DNA of 36,342 nt from Bacteroidales bacterium. Its GTDB lineage: Bacteria; Bacteroidota; Bacteroidia; Bacteroidales; Muribaculaceae. The position numbers and the translations under genes were made by a program. The stretch covers positions 1 through 36,342 of the forward strand of contig JAAVFG010000038.1 in assembly GCA_014800895.1 (NCBI GenBank), written 5' to 3'. This document shows positions 25,031 through 33,374 of the stretch, piece after piece. Numbering within the stretch: the stretch's first letter is position 1; every line of letters starts with the position of its first letter. The notes beneath the pieces are model-generated. The model had not been told where the DNA came from. It worked only from the letters and a program-made list of their open reading frames with translations, and searched no databases.

Positions 25031-25330
25031 ATCTCATCATGATTCATCATGGTAAATCATGTGGCATCATGAGGTGGGTGATTTCATCATGATTCATCAT
25101 GGTAAATCTGGATGCATCATGATGTAGGAAATTTCATCATGATTCATCATGGTATATCTGGATGTATCATGATGTAGGAAATTTCATCATGATTCATCAT
25201 GGTAAATCTGGATGCATCATGATGTAGGTGATTTCATCATGATTCATCATGGTAAATCTGGATGCATCATGATGTAGGAAATTTTATCATGATTCATCAT
25301 GGTAAATCATGATGAATCATGATGTCTCAA
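25031..25330. repeat. Six 50-bp tandem repeats built from GATnCATCAT decamers
   Basis: The unit, starting at 25031, 25081, 25131, 25181, 25231 and 25281, is exactly 50 bp. It consists of five 10-bp subunits of the type ATTTCATCAT, GATTCATCAT, GGTAAATCTG, GATGCATCAT and GATGTAGGAA. The middle copies are almost identical; the first and last are more diverged and closer to the simple decamer. No unique spacers are present, so it is not CRISPR. It occupies the whole gap between the terminator at 25026 and the nitroreductase start at 25347. Confidence 0.95.
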
Positions 25331-25346
25331 AAAAATTATTATAAAA

Positions 25347-26099
25347 ATGTTAGATGTAAAGACTACTCTTCTCGAACGCACAAGCGTGCGCCGTTATGAG
25401 CGCGAGGCAATCCCCGAGGATAAGATGGAATTTATCCGCGAAGCTATCCGTAATTGTCCTAATTCTTATAATGCCCAGCAATATTCGGTGATTGAAATTG
25501 ACGATCAGGAGCTCAAGGAGAAGCTCTATGAGCTTACAGGACAGAAGCAGATAAAGACTTGCAACAAATTCCTTGTGTTCCTCTCGGATTTCAATCAGAT
25601 CAAGGCATTGGCAGAACATAAGGGACTTTCATGGCCTGCGGTGACTGACACTATGGATGGCGTGTTATTGGGCACAATCGATGCTTCCTTGGCTATGATG
25701 AGTGCTGTAGTGGCTGCTCAGGCGGTGGGACTCGGCACTAACTGTATAGGATATCTCCGAACGGTTGACCCGGCAAAGGTAGCCGAACTTCTTAAGCTTC
25801 CTCAGGATGTGTTTGTAGTGTGCGGACTCGCTATCGGCGTGCCGCGTGAGCATCCTGATCTCAAGCCCAAAAAACCGGCTTCAGTGGTTTTTAGCAGAAA
25901 CGAGTATCAGCAGGACCGCGCGAAGATGATCGAGGAGCTTGAGAAATATGATGCGGAAGTAAAGGAATATAACGCTCACCGCTCGGGAGGAACTACTTCC
26001 AACGATTGGGTGGAGCATATCCTCGGCTACTACAGCCATGTGCCGGAATACCGTATCCTACAGTATCTGAAGGATCAGGGATACAACGTGCAGAGATAA
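25347..26099 (+). CDS. NfsA-like FMN nitroreductase family protein
   Basis: A 250-aa nitroreductase-family flavoprotein, expected to bind FMN and reduce nitro, quinone or similar compounds with NAD(P)H. Visible features are the N-terminal 'RTSVRRYEREAIPEDK' FMN-binding start, 'CPNSYNAQQYSV', the hydrophobic 'DASLAMMSAVVAAQAVGLGTNCIGYLR' region (an FMN-contact glycine loop) and 'VVCGLAIGVPRE'. The C-terminal extension (about 190-250) resembles the NfsA/FRP subgroup. The physiological substrate cannot be told. The ATG lies 17 bp after the tandem array; no independent consensus promoter is visible, so transcription probably starts inside the array. Confidence 0.9.
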   Translation: MLDVKTTLLERTSVRRYEREAIPEDKMEFIREAIRNCPNSYNAQQYSVIEIDDQELKEKLYELTGQKQIKTCNKFLVFLSDFNQIKALAEHKGLSWPAVTDTMDGVLLGTIDASLAMMSAVVAAQAVGLGTNCIGYLRTVDPAKVAELLKLPQDVFVVCGLAIGVPREHPDLKPKKPASVVFSRNEYQQDRAKMIEELEKYDAEVKEYNAHRSGGTTSNDWVEHILGYYSHVPEYRILQYLKDQGYNVQR

Positions 26100-26120
26100 A
26101 AAGCGAGGATAAATGGAAAG

Positions 26121-26163
26121 CCCCCTGGATTTGATTAATACATCAGATTCAGGGGGATTTTTG
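26121..26163 (+). terminator. Terminator of the nitroreductase gene
   Basis: CCCCCTG (26121-26127) and CAGGGGG (26150-26156) form the lower stem, TGAT/ATCA an upper one, and ATTTTTG follows. It begins 21 bp after the stop codon. Confidence 0.85.
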
Positions 26164-26290
26164 TGGAACGGGGATGGCTTGGTAATAGGAATATTTACCA
26201 TCTCATGGGGATTAATATGTGGGCTGGTATATGGCTATGAGGATAGATATGGGAAGGAGATAGATATTATGGATGTGGAAAGGAGAATAA
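26164..26290. other. Intergenic stretch, no convincing gene
   Basis: An open frame covers 26113-26337 and would encode 74 residues with one hydrophobic segment. However, its ATG lies within the transcribed foot of one terminator and its stop lies beyond a second one, so I do not call a gene. Nothing else is recognisable here. Confidence 0.5.
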
Positions 26291-26327
26291 AAAAACGGAG
26301 CAAGGCCTCGACCTCAGCTCCGTTTTT
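26291..26327. terminator. Bidirectional terminator-like hairpin
   Basis: AAAAACGGAGC (26291-26301) and GCTCCGTTTTT (26317-26327) form a perfect 11-bp stem giving a U-tract on both strands. On the minus strand it is placed to end transcripts leaving prfC. Confidence 0.8.
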
Positions 26328-26430
26328 GTCGCGATAGCATTGTTTTATTATTTTATCGGCAATGTCTGCGACAATTACCATTGTTAAGACAATATAACAG
26401 TACCGTTAGTTTAATATCAAATCTTTATTT

Positions 26431-26452
26431 TAACATTTATTAATAAATGTTA
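26431..26452. repeat. AT-rich 22-bp perfect palindrome after prfC
   Basis: TAACATTTATT (26431-26441) is followed directly by its reverse complement to 26452, 19 bp past the prfC stop codon. There is no T-run on the minus strand, so it could be a weak terminator stem or a protein site. Confidence 0.5.
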
Positions 26453-26470
26453 CGAGGCGATTCTAAAGAA

Positions 26471-28054
26471 TCAGAATTCCGAACTGAAATGGAATTTGAT
26501 CTTAGGGAAGTCGTTACGCGCCATCTGAAGCACATAGTTGCTATCTGCAAGGAAAACATCGCGTCCCTCCTTATCGACCGCCATAAACTGATGCTTGCGC
26601 TTCTTGAAGGCAGCTAAAGCCTCTTCATCATCGCTCTCGATCCAGCATGCCTTGTAGAGCGATATCGGCTCCCAGCGGCATTGAGCTCCATATTCATGAA
26701 GGAGACGATACTGTATCACCTCAAACTGCAGCTGACCGACAGTGCCGATAATCTTACGGCCATTGAAGGTATTGGTGAACATCTGGGCTACACCTTCATC
26801 CATCAGCTGATTGATGCCTTTATCAAGCTGCTTCTGTTTCATTGGATCGGCGTTTTCGATATATTTGAACATCTCGGGTGAGAAAGAGGGCAGACCTTTG
26901 AAATGAAGGTTCTCGCCGGAGGTAAGGGTATCTCCGATCTTGAAGTTGCCAGTGTCCGGAATACCGACGATATCGCCGGGATAAGCCTCATCCACGATAT
27001 TCTTTTTCTGTGCCATGAAAGCGGTAGGAGCGGCAAAACGCATCATCTTCTCATTGCGCACATGCTTGTAATTGACGTTACGCTCGAATTTGCCGGAGCA
27101 TATCTTGACGAAGGCGATACATGAGCGATGGTTGGGATCCATATTGGCATGAATCTTGAATACGAACCCTGTGAATCCCTCCTCCTCCGGACGCACCTCA
27201 CGCTCTACAGCCTGTATAGGCTTAGGAGCCGGAGCAATCTTCACGAAGCAGTCAAGCAGCTCTTTCACACCGAAAGTGTTAAGTGCCGAGCCAAAGAATA
27301 CGGGGGCGGTATTGCCCGCCAAATATTCCTCTGTGTCAAATTCTGGATAAACGCCCTCGATGAGTTCAAGGTCTTCTCGGAGTTTGGCGGCATCCTCTTC
27401 TCCTACAAGCTCATCCACTTGCGGATCATTGACATCTGCGATCTCTATACGCTCGCTTACGGTCTGCTTGGAGGGAGTGAAGAGGTCGAGTCCCTGCTCA
27501 TATATGTTGTAGACACCTTTGAATCTGTCTCCCATATTGATAGGCCATGTGAGGGGGCGCACATTGATCTGTAGCTCCTTCTCCAGCTCGTCAAGAATGT
27601 CAAAAGGATCACGACCCTCGCGGTCCATTTTATTGACAAAAATAATCACGGGAGTTTTACGCATACGGCACACCTCCATCAGACGGCGTGTCTGGGTCTC
27701 CACACCTTTTGCGGCATCGACCACGATAATAACGGAGTCGACTGCGGTAAGTGTGCGGAAAGTATCCTCGGCGAAGTCCTGGTGACCCGGGGTGTCGAGG
27801 ATATTGATCTTATAGTCGCCATAATTGAATCCCATTACGGAAGTCGCCACCGATATGCCTCGTTGCTTCTCGATCTCCATCCAGTCGGATGTGGCTGTCT
27901 TCTTGATTTTATTGCTCTTTACAGCGCCTGCCACATGGATAGCGCCTCCGAAAAGAAGAAGTTTCTCGGTAAGCGTGGTCTTTCCGGCATCCGGATGAGA
28001 AATTATGGCGAAAGTGCGTCTGCGTGCTATCTCTTTATTCAGTTCTTCTGACAT
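26471..28054 (-). CDS. prfC: Peptide chain release factor 3
   Basis: RF3, 527 aa, a GTPase that removes RF1/RF2 from the ribosome after peptide release. The G domain shows the P-loop 'SHPDAGKT' (19-26), a switch I segment with '[15 protein letters not shown]', 'DTPGHQDF' and '[13 protein letters not shown]'. Domain II and the RF3 C-terminal domain follow ('[12 protein letters not shown]', 'QCRWEP'). Length and motifs distinguish it from EF-G, which is longer. It is the last gene of a minus-strand run DUF4924-rfbD-prfC seen in other Bacteroidales; a hairpin in the 80-bp gap to rfbD may reduce read-through. Confidence 0.96.
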   Translation of the reverse strand: MSEELNKEIARRRTFAIISHPDAGKTTLTEKLLLFGGAIHVAGAVKSNKIKKTATSDWMEIEKQRGISVATSVMGFNYGDYKINILDTPGHQDFAEDTFRTLTAVDSVIIVVDAAKGVETQTRRLMEVCRMRKTPVIIFVNKMDREGRDPFDILDELEKELQINVRPLTWPINMGDRFKGVYNIYEQGLDLFTPSKQTVSERIEIADVNDPQVDELVGEEDAAKLREDLELIEGVYPEFDTEEYLAGNTAPVFFGSALNTFGVKELLDCFVKIAPAPKPIQAVEREVRPEEEGFTGFVFKIHANMDPNHRSCIAFVKICSGKFERNVNYKHVRNEKMMRFAAPTAFMAQKKNIVDEAYPGDIVGIPDTGNFKIGDTLTSGENLHFKGLPSFSPEMFKYIENADPMKQKQLDKGINQLMDEGVAQMFTNTFNGRKIIGTVGQLQFEVIQYRLLHEYGAQCRWEPISLYKACWIESDDEEALAAFKKRKHQFMAVDKEGRDVFLADSNYVLQMARNDFPKIKFHFSSEF

Positions 28055-28070
28055 CGGTCGGTTAGATTAT

Positions 28071-28104
28071 AAAGGGGGAAATTCTAAAACTTCCCCCTTT
28101 TTTG
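28071..28104. terminator. Hairpin between rfbD and prfC
   Basis: AAAGGGGGAA (28071-28080) and TTCCCCCTTT (28091-28100) form a perfect 10-bp stem. The T-run is long on the plus strand but only three bases on the minus strand, so it may only partly terminate minus-strand transcripts from rfbD. Confidence 0.65.
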
Positions 28105-28134
28105 AATTCTTAATTATTAAGTCGCTGCCTAAAA

Positions 28135-28992
28135 TTAATGATTACCCATCAGGGCGAGACATTTCTTGAGAGAGTCGCGCCAGTAAGGGATTTTGACGCC
28201 ATAAGTGTTCTTGATCTTCATCTTGCCTAACACCGAGTATAAGGGACGTTTGGCAGGAGTGGGATACTGGGAAGAGGGGATAGGGTTGACTTCGACCTTC
28301 TTTCCGGCAATCTCGAAGATGGCTTTGGAGAAATCAAACCATGAAGCGACGCCTTCATTAGTGTAATGATAAATACCCGGAAGCCATTTGTCATGCTTGA
28401 TGATATGGTGGATAGCTTCGGCGAGGTCGCCTGCATATGTAGGGCTTCCTATCTGGTCGGACACAACATTGAGCGAAGGACGCTCTGAAGCGAGGCGGAG
28501 CATTGAGGCTACGAAATTACCGCCGAATTCGGAGTATAGCCATGCAGTGCGGATGATGAGGGAATTGGTGCAGAAGGATGTAAGGATACCTTCACCCTCG
28601 AGCTTGGTGCGCCCGTAGATGGAGCGGGGATAAGGCTCGTCGTTCTCCTCATATGGACGATAATTCTCACCGTTGAATACATAATCGGTAGAGATATGTA
28701 TTACTTTCACTTTATGGCGGGCGGCTGCCTGCGCGATATTGCCTACAGCCCCGGTATTGATGGCGGCTGCACGGAGATCATCCTTTTCAGCTTTATCCAC
28801 AGCGGTATAAGCCGCGCAGTTGATGATAAAGTCAAGTTTATTCTCGCGTATGAAATGATCCACCTCTTCGCGGTCGGTGATATCAAGTTCAGCTACATCC
28901 GTATAGATCACCTCTAATGAAGGGTCACCGGAGAAAACCTTACGGATGGATTTGCCTAATTGGCCGTTGGCTCCTGTTACAAGTATTTTCAT
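28135..28992 (-). CDS. rfbD: dTDP-4-dehydrorhamnose reductase
   Basis: RmlD/RfbD, 285 aa, an extended SDR enzyme making dTDP-L-rhamnose from dTDP-4-keto-rhamnose with NAD(P)H, feeding surface glycans. The N-terminal 'ILVTGANGQLGKSIR' nucleotide motif, 'INCAAYTAVDKAE', 'ISTDYVFNG' and the catalytic 'YGRTKLEGE' (Y-x3-K) are visible. 'IIRTAWLYSEFGGNFV' and 'DQIGSPTYAGDLA' match family substrate regions. No rmlA, rmlB or rmlC lies in this window; the gene sits instead between DUF4924 and prfC, an arrangement shared with other Bacteroidales. Confidence 0.95.
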   Translation of the reverse strand: MKILVTGANGQLGKSIRKVFSGDPSLEVIYTDVAELDITDREEVDHFIRENKLDFIINCAAYTAVDKAEKDDLRAAAINTGAVGNIAQAAARHKVKVIHISTDYVFNGENYRPYEENDEPYPRSIYGRTKLEGEGILTSFCTNSLIIRTAWLYSEFGGNFVASMLRLASERPSLNVVSDQIGSPTYAGDLAEAIHHIIKHDKWLPGIYHYTNEGVASWFDFSKAIFEIAGKKVEVNPIPSSQYPTPAKRPLYSVLGKMKIKNTYGVKIPYWRDSLKKCLALMGNH

Positions 28993-29025
28993 TTTGAAAG
29001 TCTTTTTAGTGATACAGTAGGAGTC

Positions 29026-29580
29026 TTAATCCTCTTCCAGCTCAAGCTCGTTATTATAGTCCTGCTTGTAGTATTTTGCAAGCAAGGCTAAAAATCGTGA
29101 AATCTGTTTTGTAGCATCCAGAGTCTCTTTGGATATCTCTTTCCCCTGGAGGCGGAGCATCAGTATGCCGTAGAGGGCATCGAAACAGGATTCAAGCTCA
29201 TCCTTTTTGTTATCGCCTGCCTTGGCACGGATCTCCACGATATAGGGGAGGGTATTGTAAAATTCGGCTGCATATTGAGCGAATTTAGGGTTCTTGAGAA
29301 GACGCGCGTGGAGGTTGTTGAGGTCGATGAGGACATTTTTGTTAAGCTGGAGATGTCCCGCTTTATCCACACCCTCACGGCGCATCATATCGATAAGAGA
29401 CTCATACCATTCCCTCATCTCCTTTTTCTTTTCGTCGGAGAGGTCGGTATGCGGATCGATCAGTTGCTTCTCTATCTGCTCGATATCCAGACCGCATGCA
29501 CGGATGAGGTCTTCAATCTGCCACATATAGAGGAGATACTCTGCAATATTCTCGCGTTTTTTTGCTGAAGCTGTAATCAT
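29026..29580 (-). CDS. DUF4924 family protein
   Basis: A 184-aa predicted cytoplasmic, mostly alpha-helical protein matching what I know as the Bacteroidetes DUF4924 family (N-terminal 'KRENIAEYLLYMWQIEDLIRA', a mid-region 'HLQLNKNVLIDLNNLHARLL', C-terminal 'FLALLAKYYKQDY'). The function is unknown. I start at 29580 (MITASAKK) rather than 29601 because the longer start would lie in or above the predicted -7 element. It heads the minus-strand run with rfbD 33 bp downstream. The conserved linkage with rfbD and prfC gives no clear functional hint. Confidence 0.8.
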   Translation of the reverse strand: MITASAKKRENIAEYLLYMWQIEDLIRACGLDIEQIEKQLIDPHTDLSDEKKKEMREWYESLIDMMRREGVDKAGHLQLNKNVLIDLNNLHARLLKNPKFAQYAAEFYNTLPYIVEIRAKAGDNKKDELESCFDALYGILMLRLQGKEISKETLDATKQISRFLALLAKYYKQDYNNELELEED

Positions 29581-29598
29581 AGTTTTGTTTTGTAATTG

Positions 29599-29606
29599 CA
29601 AAATTA
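29599..29606 (-). promoter_or_regulatory. -7 element of the DUF4924-rfbD-prfC unit
   Basis: On the minus strand TAATTTTG (plus coordinates 29599-29606) fits TAnnTTTG. I cannot see a good -33 TTTG at the expected spacing, so this is a partial promoter call. Confidence 0.4.
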
Positions 29607-29660
29607 GTAAAAAATATCAAGACCTTATCAGATAGATGATAAAATAATCGGATAAGGCGT

Positions 29661-29688
29661 AAAAAAAGCGCCTTTTGAAAAGGCGCTT
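29661..29688 (-). terminator. Terminator of the minus-strand sigma factor gene
   Basis: AAGCGCCTTTT (29666-29676) and AAAAGGCGCTT (29678-29688) form an 11-bp inverted repeat. A run of A at 29661-29667 gives the U-tract on the minus strand. Confidence 0.85.
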
Positions 29689-29803
29689 CATATAAAATCA
29701 GTAATTTCTATCCCTTGTTATCAATGCGGGATTGATAAGTATTTTATGACTAAATCTTTATATTTTCTTTTCTATAATCGTGGGGGAGAGGGGAATGATT
29801 ACA

Positions 29804-30310
29804 TTATCTGTAATCCTTGAGGAGCGCCTGGAGGCGTTTGCGGGCGAAGAAGATGCGGCTCTTGACTGTGCCGAGGGGGAGTCCCATCTTGTCGGCGATC
29901 TCGCTATACTTGTAGCCTGCTACATACATTGTGAAAGGCTGTTTGTATTCCTCTGAGAAGTCATTGATTGCGGCGGATATCTCTTTGGCTGCGAAAGACC
30001 CTTCGGGAGTGGAGAGACCGGACTCCTGAGAGAGATTGAGGTGATAGAGGTCTTCGGTGGTATCGACAACTGTAGCGCTGCGCACCTGACGGCGATAGTT
30101 GTTGATGAAGATGTTCCTCATGATGGTGAATACCCATCCTTTGAAATTCACATTATCAACATACTTGGTTTCATTATCAAGCACCTTGAGAGTAGTGTCC
30201 TGCACAAGATCCTGTGCGGCTTCGCGATTAGTGGTCAGCTGGTAAGCAAAGTTGAAAAGATTACCCTGCAATCCTAATAATCTCTGTTTGAAGTTTGTTG
30301 ATTCAGTCAT
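29804..30310 (-). CDS. ECF-like sigma-70 family RNA polymerase sigma factor
   Basis: A 168-aa alternative sigma factor. Region 2 spans about residues 12-75, with 'AAQDLVQDTTLKVL' and 'FKGWVFTIMRNIFINNYRR' (core binding and -10 recognition). Region 4 spans about 110-165, with the helix-turn-helix 'YSEIADKMGLPLGTVKSRIFFARKRL' (-35 recognition). No anti-sigma factor or FecR/TonB system lies next to it. It is monocistronic with its own terminator, divergent from divIC. A second sigma factor of identical length and about 60% identity is encoded at 35431-35937. The target regulon cannot be read from the window. Confidence 0.93.
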   Translation of the reverse strand: MTESTNFKQRLLGLQGNLFNFAYQLTTNREAAQDLVQDTTLKVLDNETKYVDNVNFKGWVFTIMRNIFINNYRRQVRSATVVDTTEDLYHLNLSQESGLSTPEGSFAAKEISAAINDFSEEYKQPFTMYVAGYKYSEIADKMGLPLGTVKSRIFFARKRLQALLKDYR

Positions 30311-30461
30311 GATAATGTGTGTTTTTACAGTGGAACAAATTCAGTTAAATATTATAGCTGTTACAGAGAGCTTTAATGTTAGCTTTCTTGCAATCAGCTT
30401 ACGTAATTAGAACAACCGGGAAAGAAAAGTTATCACGAAAAAGAGAAATTTTTTTAAATTT

Positions 30462-30493
30462 TTTGGTAATGGATATGATTATCACTAATTTTG
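30462..30493 (+). promoter_or_regulatory. Promoter of the divIC-coaX-lptC operon
   Basis: TTTG (30462-30465) and TAATTTTG (30486-30493) are spaced 20 bp, a full consensus match. The expected start near 30500 gives a ~48-nt leader before the ATG at 30548. Confidence 0.85.
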
Positions 30494-30547
30494 CAGGGAT
30501 CTAAAAAAAGTAAGTATCGGCAATGGTGAATATCCATTGATAGGAAG

Positions 30548-30859
30548 ATGAGCGGTAAATTACGCAAGATAAATTTTTTGATACGCCGGCGTTCGCATAT
30601 AGCGCTGGTGGCTATCCTGGCGCTTGTGGTGCTCCTTCTCTTTTTTAATGAGGACACGAGCTATAAGCTCAATATGGAATATCAGGAGCAGATCAATGAG
30701 CTTGAACGTGAAATTACGGAGTGTAGGGACTCCGCGGCATATTACCGCGGACGTCGTCAGGCTCTGATGACCGGCACCGAGGAGCTGGAGCATATCGCGC
30801 GTGAGGAATATCATATGCAGAAAACATCCGAGGATGTCTATCTTCTTTGCGGAGATTGA
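30548..30859 (+). CDS. FtsB/DivIC-family septum formation initiator
   Basis: A 103-aa bitopic membrane protein of the FtsB/DivIC family, part of the divisome. It has a short basic cytoplasmic N-terminus (KLRKINFLIRRR), one transmembrane segment (about residues 18-36, ALVAILALVVLLLFF), then a coiled coil (about 42-70, 'YQEQINELEREI') and a C-terminal 'EELEHIAREEYHMQK' stretch. That last stretch matches the family's conserved 'ARExYxM' end. It leads an operon whose next genes start 33 bp later and then overlap. In E. coli, FtsB works with FtsL and FtsQ; their homologues are not in this window. Confidence 0.88.
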   Translation: MSGKLRKINFLIRRRSHIALVAILALVVLLLFFNEDTSYKLNMEYQEQINELEREITECRDSAAYYRGRRQALMTGTEELEHIAREEYHMQKTSEDVYLLCGD

Positions 30860-30892
30860 TCTTGCGGGTTCTTCCTTTTAAATGAAAAGATT

Positions 30893-31360
30893 ATGAAATC
30901 AGATAAGAAACCGGTAGATATATCGAAGCGCAGGAAACGCATGGAGAATCTCTCTCTCGCAGGTCTTATCTTGCTTTGCGTCGGATTGGTGGTACCTTTC
31001 GCCAACATCGGGAGCGAGACCTTGCAGACCGTGTTCAAATATGTTTACGCCGCAGGAGCGTTGATATATACATTTGCAAGAATGGTGAATGTGAATGCTC
31101 CCGGCGACAGTATGCGTCTTAAACGCCTGCGCCGTATGGAGATGTGGGCGGGCATCACTTTTTTGGTGGGCGCCTTTTTCTGGTTCTATAATTCGGCGCG
31201 ATTCCCTAATGTGGGTTTTTCGCTCGTGGTGATGCGCGACACGATTATGTTTACCCTTGCGGGCGCGATCATTCAGGTGATAGCTTCATGGATGATTGCC
31301 GCAAGAATGAATAAGGAGGCTAAAGAAGCTTCCGGAGCAGATAAAGATAAGAAGAGATGA
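30893..31360 (+). CDS. Four-helix membrane protein of unknown function
   Basis: A 155-aa predicted inner-membrane protein. Basic residues lie at both ends (KSDKKPVDISKRRKR; KEAKEASGADKDKKR). Four hydrophobic segments lie at about 20-40 (AGLILLCVGLVVPFANIG), 47-63, 85-101 (AGITFLVGAFFWFY) and 114-137 (TIMFTLAGAIIQVIASWMIA). I cannot name a family. Its stop overlaps the coaX start by four bases (ATGA), so the two are translationally coupled. Position between divIC and coaX is shared with Bacteroides-type genomes as far as I recall. Confidence 0.85.
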   Translation: MKSDKKPVDISKRRKRMENLSLAGLILLCVGLVVPFANIGSETLQTVFKYVYAAGALIYTFARMVNVNAPGDSMRLKRLRRMEMWAGITFLVGAFFWFYNSARFPNVGFSLVVMRDTIMFTLAGAIIQVIASWMIAARMNKEAKEASGADKDKKR

Positions 31361-32094
31361 GCCTGGTTCTTACGATAGATATAGGGAATACCGCTGCCAA
31401 GGGTTCACTGTTTGATGATTGGAAAAGAGTGTCATCGAAGGTAGTGGATAATGACGATCCTGATTCGTTGGTGAGGAAGGCATCGGAATATAATGTGGAG
31501 GGTGCCGTGATATGCAACGTCACCGGCTCGGATCCCGATTTTGCCAACAGGCTTCGTGCGGAAATGGATATCCCTGTGGTGGAGCTGACGAGCACGACTC
31601 CTCTTCCCTTTGAAGTCTGCTACCGCACCCCCTCCACATTGGGCGTGGATCGCGTGGCAGCCGCGGCGGGGGCTATTCATAAATATGGAGGGGATGTCCT
31701 TATCGTGGATGCCGGAACGGCGGTGACTATGGATATTGTGAGCGAAGGGAGATATCTCGGCGGCAATATCTCTCCGGGTCTTCGCCTGAGGTTTCGTTCG
31801 CTTCATGCCTTTACCGGAAAGTTGCCGCTGATCCGCCCCGATGGAGATATGCCGCAGCGCGGGCAGGACACCGAGACCGCGATACGTTGTGGAGTGGTAG
31901 GCGGTCTGGTGGCGGAGATTTTCGGCACTTACCATGAAGAAAGAAAGAGATTTAACGATTTAAAATTAGTGATGACAGGAGGAGATGCCGATTTCCTCGC
32001 GCCATTGCTTAAGGAAAAAGGACTTGACAGCACGATCGACCATGATCTGGTAGGTATAGGGCTGCTGAGCATATACAATTATAATAAGAAATGA
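31357..32094 (+). CDS. coaX: Type III pantothenate kinase
   Basis: CoaX, 245 aa, phosphorylates pantothenate in the first step of coenzyme A synthesis; type III enzymes have an ASKHA-fold ATP site. The phosphate-1 motif 'DIGNT' (8-12), the pantothenate-binding 'GVDRVAAAAGA' and the metal-binding 'DAGTAVTMD' are present, with 'GGNISPGLRLRFRSLHAFT' and a C-terminal 'VMTGGDADFL'. It overlaps the upstream gene and the downstream OMP gene by four bases each, which implies tight operonic coupling. Confidence 0.95.
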   Translation: MSLVLTIDIGNTAAKGSLFDDWKRVSSKVVDNDDPDSLVRKASEYNVEGAVICNVTGSDPDFANRLRAEMDIPVVELTSTTPLPFEVCYRTPSTLGVDRVAAAAGAIHKYGGDVLIVDAGTAVTMDIVSEGRYLGGNISPGLRLRFRSLHAFTGKLPLIRPDGDMPQRGQDTETAIRCGVVGGLVAEIFGTYHEERKRFNDLKLVMTGGDADFLAPLLKEKGLDSTIDHDLVGIGLLSIYNYNKK

Positions 32095-33371
32095 AGAGAC
32101 TCAAACTAATCCTGGCGTCATTGGTGGCAGTGCTTTTTGCGTCAGCCCAGAATCAGACTTCCCCTTATTCAATGTATGGCTACGGTATACTTGGCGACCG
32201 TGCCACATCGATGCAGCGTCAGATGGGAAGTATCGGATATGCGATGAATTCCGGACGCCAGATAAATGTGATGAATCCCGCATCTTATGCGGCGATGGAT
32301 TCCCTTACTTTCCTTTTTGATCTCGGAGCGGATGTCTCCTTGCTCTGGAGCGAGGAAAATGGCAGCCGTGAGCGATCAACGGGCGGAGGTGTCGACTATC
32401 TTACCATGCAGTTTCCTATAAGCAAGCATATGGGCGGATCAATCGGTCTTCTCCCTTACAGCTCCGTAGGGTATGCCTTCGGTAATGATATTTTCCATGG
32501 CACACTCTCCAACCAGGGCAGCGGAGGTATCAACCAGCTTTACCTTGGTTATGCGGGAGAGTTCAAGGGGCTTTCACTTGGTTTCAACCTCAGCTATGAC
32601 TTCGGAAATATCGTGAATGACGTCTTTACCACCACGCAGAGCGGAGGTCAGGCGAAGTATGAGCATGTGATGCAGATTCGCGACTGGAATATCAATATCG
32701 GAGCCCAATATACCTACCGCTGGAATAAATTCCATAAAGTGGTGGCAGGTGTGACATATTCTCCCAAGAAATCCATGCGTGGAAAGACATGGGTCACCGC
32801 TCAGGAGACGGCTCAGGATGTGGAGCCTGATACATTGGCATATATGAAGATGAAGGGGAAATACTATTCTCCTACAAGTATCGGAGCAGGTATCAGCTAT
32901 ACATTCGAGAAGAACTACCGTCTGTTGGTGGAGGCTGACCTTACCTGGCAGCAGTGGTCGAAAGCTCCCTATTCAGCGCTCTATGACGATAAGAAGCTCG
33001 AGGGACAGCGTCCTGTGAATGTTTCGCAGGTGTTGGCTCCGGGTATGAAATTCAACGACCGTACACGCTTTGCCTTTGGCGGAGAGTTTGTGCCGAAGGT
33101 GAGAGGCGCTTACTGGCAGCGTATGGCTTATCGCGCGGGAGCATCTTTCGCAAATGATTATCTGAACATCAATGGCAATAAACTTCGCGAGGTGTCTGTG
33201 TCATGCGGTCTGGGATTTCCTACTATCGAGGGTAAGACTATGATCAATCTCGGCTTGGAATGGAAGAAACGTTCTGCCCATCCTCAGAAGATGATAAGCG
33301 AGAATTATTTCAATATCACGCTTGGTGTCAACTTCAACGAGGTATGGTTCTGGCAGCGTAAGATTCATTAA
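32091..33371 (+). CDS. Outer-membrane beta-barrel protein (OmpP1/FadL-like)
   Basis: A 426-aa predicted outer-membrane protein with a signal peptide (MKRLKLILASLVAVLFASA-QN). It opens with 'TSPYSMYGYGILGDR', close to the 'SPYSRYGLG' start typical of Bacteroidetes barrel proteins of this group. Alternating polar/aromatic strands continue to the end, and the last residues 'FNITLGVNFNEVWFWQRKIH' fit a terminal strand followed by a short tail. The ligand is unknown; FadL-like lipid transport is possible but not shown. Its place between coaX and lptC suggests envelope biogenesis, by context only. Confidence 0.85.
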   Translation: MKRLKLILASLVAVLFASAQNQTSPYSMYGYGILGDRATSMQRQMGSIGYAMNSGRQINVMNPASYAAMDSLTFLFDLGADVSLLWSEENGSRERSTGGGVDYLTMQFPISKHMGGSIGLLPYSSVGYAFGNDIFHGTLSNQGSGGINQLYLGYAGEFKGLSLGFNLSYDFGNIVNDVFTTTQSGGQAKYEHVMQIRDWNINIGAQYTYRWNKFHKVVAGVTYSPKKSMRGKTWVTAQETAQDVEPDTLAYMKMKGKYYSPTSIGAGISYTFEKNYRLLVEADLTWQQWSKAPYSALYDDKKLEGQRPVNVSQVLAPGMKFNDRTRFAFGGEFVPKVRGAYWQRMAYRAGASFANDYLNINGNKLREVSVSCGLGFPTIEGKTMINLGLEWKKRSAHPQKMISENYFNITLGVNFNEVWFWQRKIH

Positions 33372-33374
33372 AAT

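Noticed and set aside
25031..25330. CRISPR array
   Set aside because: The 50-bp units are contiguous with no unique spacers, and no cas genes are present; it is a tandem repeat.
26113..26337. 74-aa plus-strand frame with one hydrophobic segment after the nitroreductase
   Set aside because: The first terminator stem begins 8 bases after its ATG, and it reads through a second perfect bidirectional terminator. A transcript covering it intact is unlikely.
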